A stretch of DNA of 6,352 nt from Planococcus sp. (in: firmicutes) (GTDB taxonomy: Bacteria > Bacillota > Bacilli > Bacillales_A > Planococcaceae), in the NCBI GenBank assembly GCA_030147225.1, contig JASLAI010000011.1:1-6352 (forward strand), read 5' to 3'. Position numbers and translations under genes: made by a program. The notes below the pieces were generated by a model. The model worked only from the letters and a program-made list of their open reading frames with translations. It made no database searches and had not been told where the DNA came from. The stretch's first letter is position 1; every line of letters starts with the position of its first letter. Shown here in pieces: positions 5,455 through 6,352 of the stretch.

Positions 5455-6352
5455 ATGAGAAAACTCAGCTTGGTATTGGTATTGGCATTAACACTTTTGA
5501 TATTGGCTGCATGCGGCGGTTCAAACGATGAAGAGGGAAGCGCAGCGGCGGATTCCACAGAAGCTTCAGCAGATAAAATCGAACTGAGTTACTGGTATGC
5601 ATGGGGCGACAAAATCGGTGAAAACAACGAAAATTTGGTTAAGCAATTCAACGAATCCCAAGATGAAATCCATGTGAATGCTGAGTTCCAGGGCACTTAT
5701 GATGAACTTCATGCCAAGACACAAGCGGCTTTTGCGGCGGGCAATGCTCCTGAAGTCACACAGAATGAAATTGCTTCAATAGGTGTTTTTGCAAAATCTG
5801 GAATGACACAGGACTTGACTGCTTTTAGTGAAAATGATGAAGAGATCCAAATGGACGATTTTAACCAAGGGCTTATGGGGAACTCGTACGTTGACGATAA
5901 ATTGTACGGTTTGCCATATTTAAGAAGTACGCCGATTCTGTATATGAACACCACTTTAGCGGAAGAGGTCGGTCTGGATCCGGCTGGCCCGAAAAACTGG
6001 GGAGAATTTGAAGAATATGCAAAAGCATTTACAGACGGTGAAGGCCGAGTGGGTATGTCGTTGCCGATTGATATCTGGTTCTACGAAGCGTTTATCGCTC
6101 AGGCGGGCGGTTCTACAATGAATGAAGACAGCACAGAAGTAACATTCAACAGCGAAGAAGGTGTAGAAGCATTCGACCTTTGGAGAAAAATGTCGAATGA
6201 AGGAACATTGAAACTATCATCAGGTACAGAAGCAGGCGATAAAGCAAGGCAGGACTTTGTCAACGGCCATTCGGGTATGTTATTTTCTTCGACGGCCGAC
6301 TTGTCTTACCTGCTTCAGCTTTCCGAGGAAAAAGGATTTGATTTGAATACCT
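5455..6352 (+). CDS. ugpB: UgpB-like ABC transporter substrate-binding lipoprotein (3' truncated by window)
   Basis: The first 299 residues of an extracellular solute-binding protein (family 1). It begins MRKLSLVLVL with a hydrophobic signal, and the lipobox LAAC places the lipidated Cys at residue 20. An acidic, Ala/Ser-rich linker follows, then the binding fold from about residue 42 (IELSYWYAWGDKIGENNE). Blocks that resemble E. coli UgpB (glycerol-3-phosphate binding protein, from memory) are FQGTYDELHAKTQAAFAAGNAPEV, YGLPYLRSTPILYMN, and GLDPAGPKNWGEFEEYAKAF. The C-terminal ligand residues are beyond the window. The start ATG at 5455 has GGAGG 9 bases upstream. It would bind glycerol-3-phosphate or a glycerophosphodiester at the outer membrane face of the cell membrane and hand it to permeases presumably encoded just beyond the window. 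The GlpP gene and leader terminator before it support that substrate. A sugar-binding relative cannot be excluded from sequence alone. Confidence 0.85.
   Translation, partial: MRKLSLVLVLALTLLILAACGGSNDEEGSAAADSTEASADKIELSYWYAWGDKIGENNENLVKQFNESQDEIHVNAEFQGTYDELHAKTQAAFAAGNAPEVTQNEIASIGVFAKSGMTQDLTAFSENDEEIQMDDFNQGLMGNSYVDDKLYGLPYLRSTPILYMNTTLAEEVGLDPAGPKNWGEFEEYAKAFTDGEGRVGMSLPIDIWFYEAFIAQAGGSTMNEDSTEVTFNSEEGVEAFDLWRKMSNEGTLKLSSGTEAGDKARQDFVNGHSGMLFSSTADLSYLLQLSEEKGFDLNT

Noticed and set aside
5709..5954. Minus-strand 81-codon frame inside the UgpB-like gene
   Set aside because: It is an antisense shadow; the plus frame continues as a coherent binding protein to the window end.

Overview
The window looks like a chromosomal stretch of a low- to mid-GC Bacillota, most likely Bacillales (Bacillaceae or Planococcaceae). 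Supporting signs are AAGGAGG-type Shine-Dalgarno sites, strong Rho-independent terminators, sigma-A-like promoter boxes, use of GTG and probably TTG starts, and a glycerol-type GlpP antiterminator, which is typical of Bacillota. No phage, insertion sequence, CRISPR or RNA gene was seen. All coding is plausible and unbroken except at the two window edges.

Region 1 (1-993), end of a sugar-acid (glucarate) cluster. The first 156 bases are the C-terminus of glucarate dehydratase (gudD). It is followed by a GntR-family regulator of the FadR/FCD type with a complete predicted metal site, then a strong hairpin terminator. Bacillus subtilis has the same gudD-then-GntR order (gudD-ycbG).

Region 2 (about 971-3490), a two-gene operon with a multi-pass membrane protein of unassigned family, probably an organic-acid transporter, and a NAD-type D-2-hydroxyacid dehydrogenase 56 bases downstream. 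A probable promoter overlaps the terminator of the GntR gene, and a long T-tailed hairpin ends the operon. The simplest reading is uptake of a hydroxy- or keto-acid followed by its NAD-linked oxidation or reduction, possibly under the adjacent GntR regulator. The substrate cannot be read from the sequence.

Region 3 (about 3580-6352), an apparent glycerol-3-phosphate / glycerophosphodiester locus. A cytosolic calcineurin-like metallophosphoesterase on the minus strand diverges from a GlpP-family antiterminator on the plus strand. Facing promoter candidates lie in 4551-4623. After glpP comes a leader with a textbook intrinsic terminator, then a UgpB-like lipoprotein binding protein of an ABC importer, cut by the window end. 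The arrangement suggests that GlpP, on sensing glycerol-3-phosphate, relieves the leader terminator to switch on the importer, with the phosphoesterase perhaps acting on imported diesters. This circuit is the most interesting item in the window.

Several start codons were moved from the longest-ORF start on the basis of ribosome-binding-site spacing and promoter position: the GntR gene, the transporter, the dehydrogenase, the phosphoesterase and glpP.
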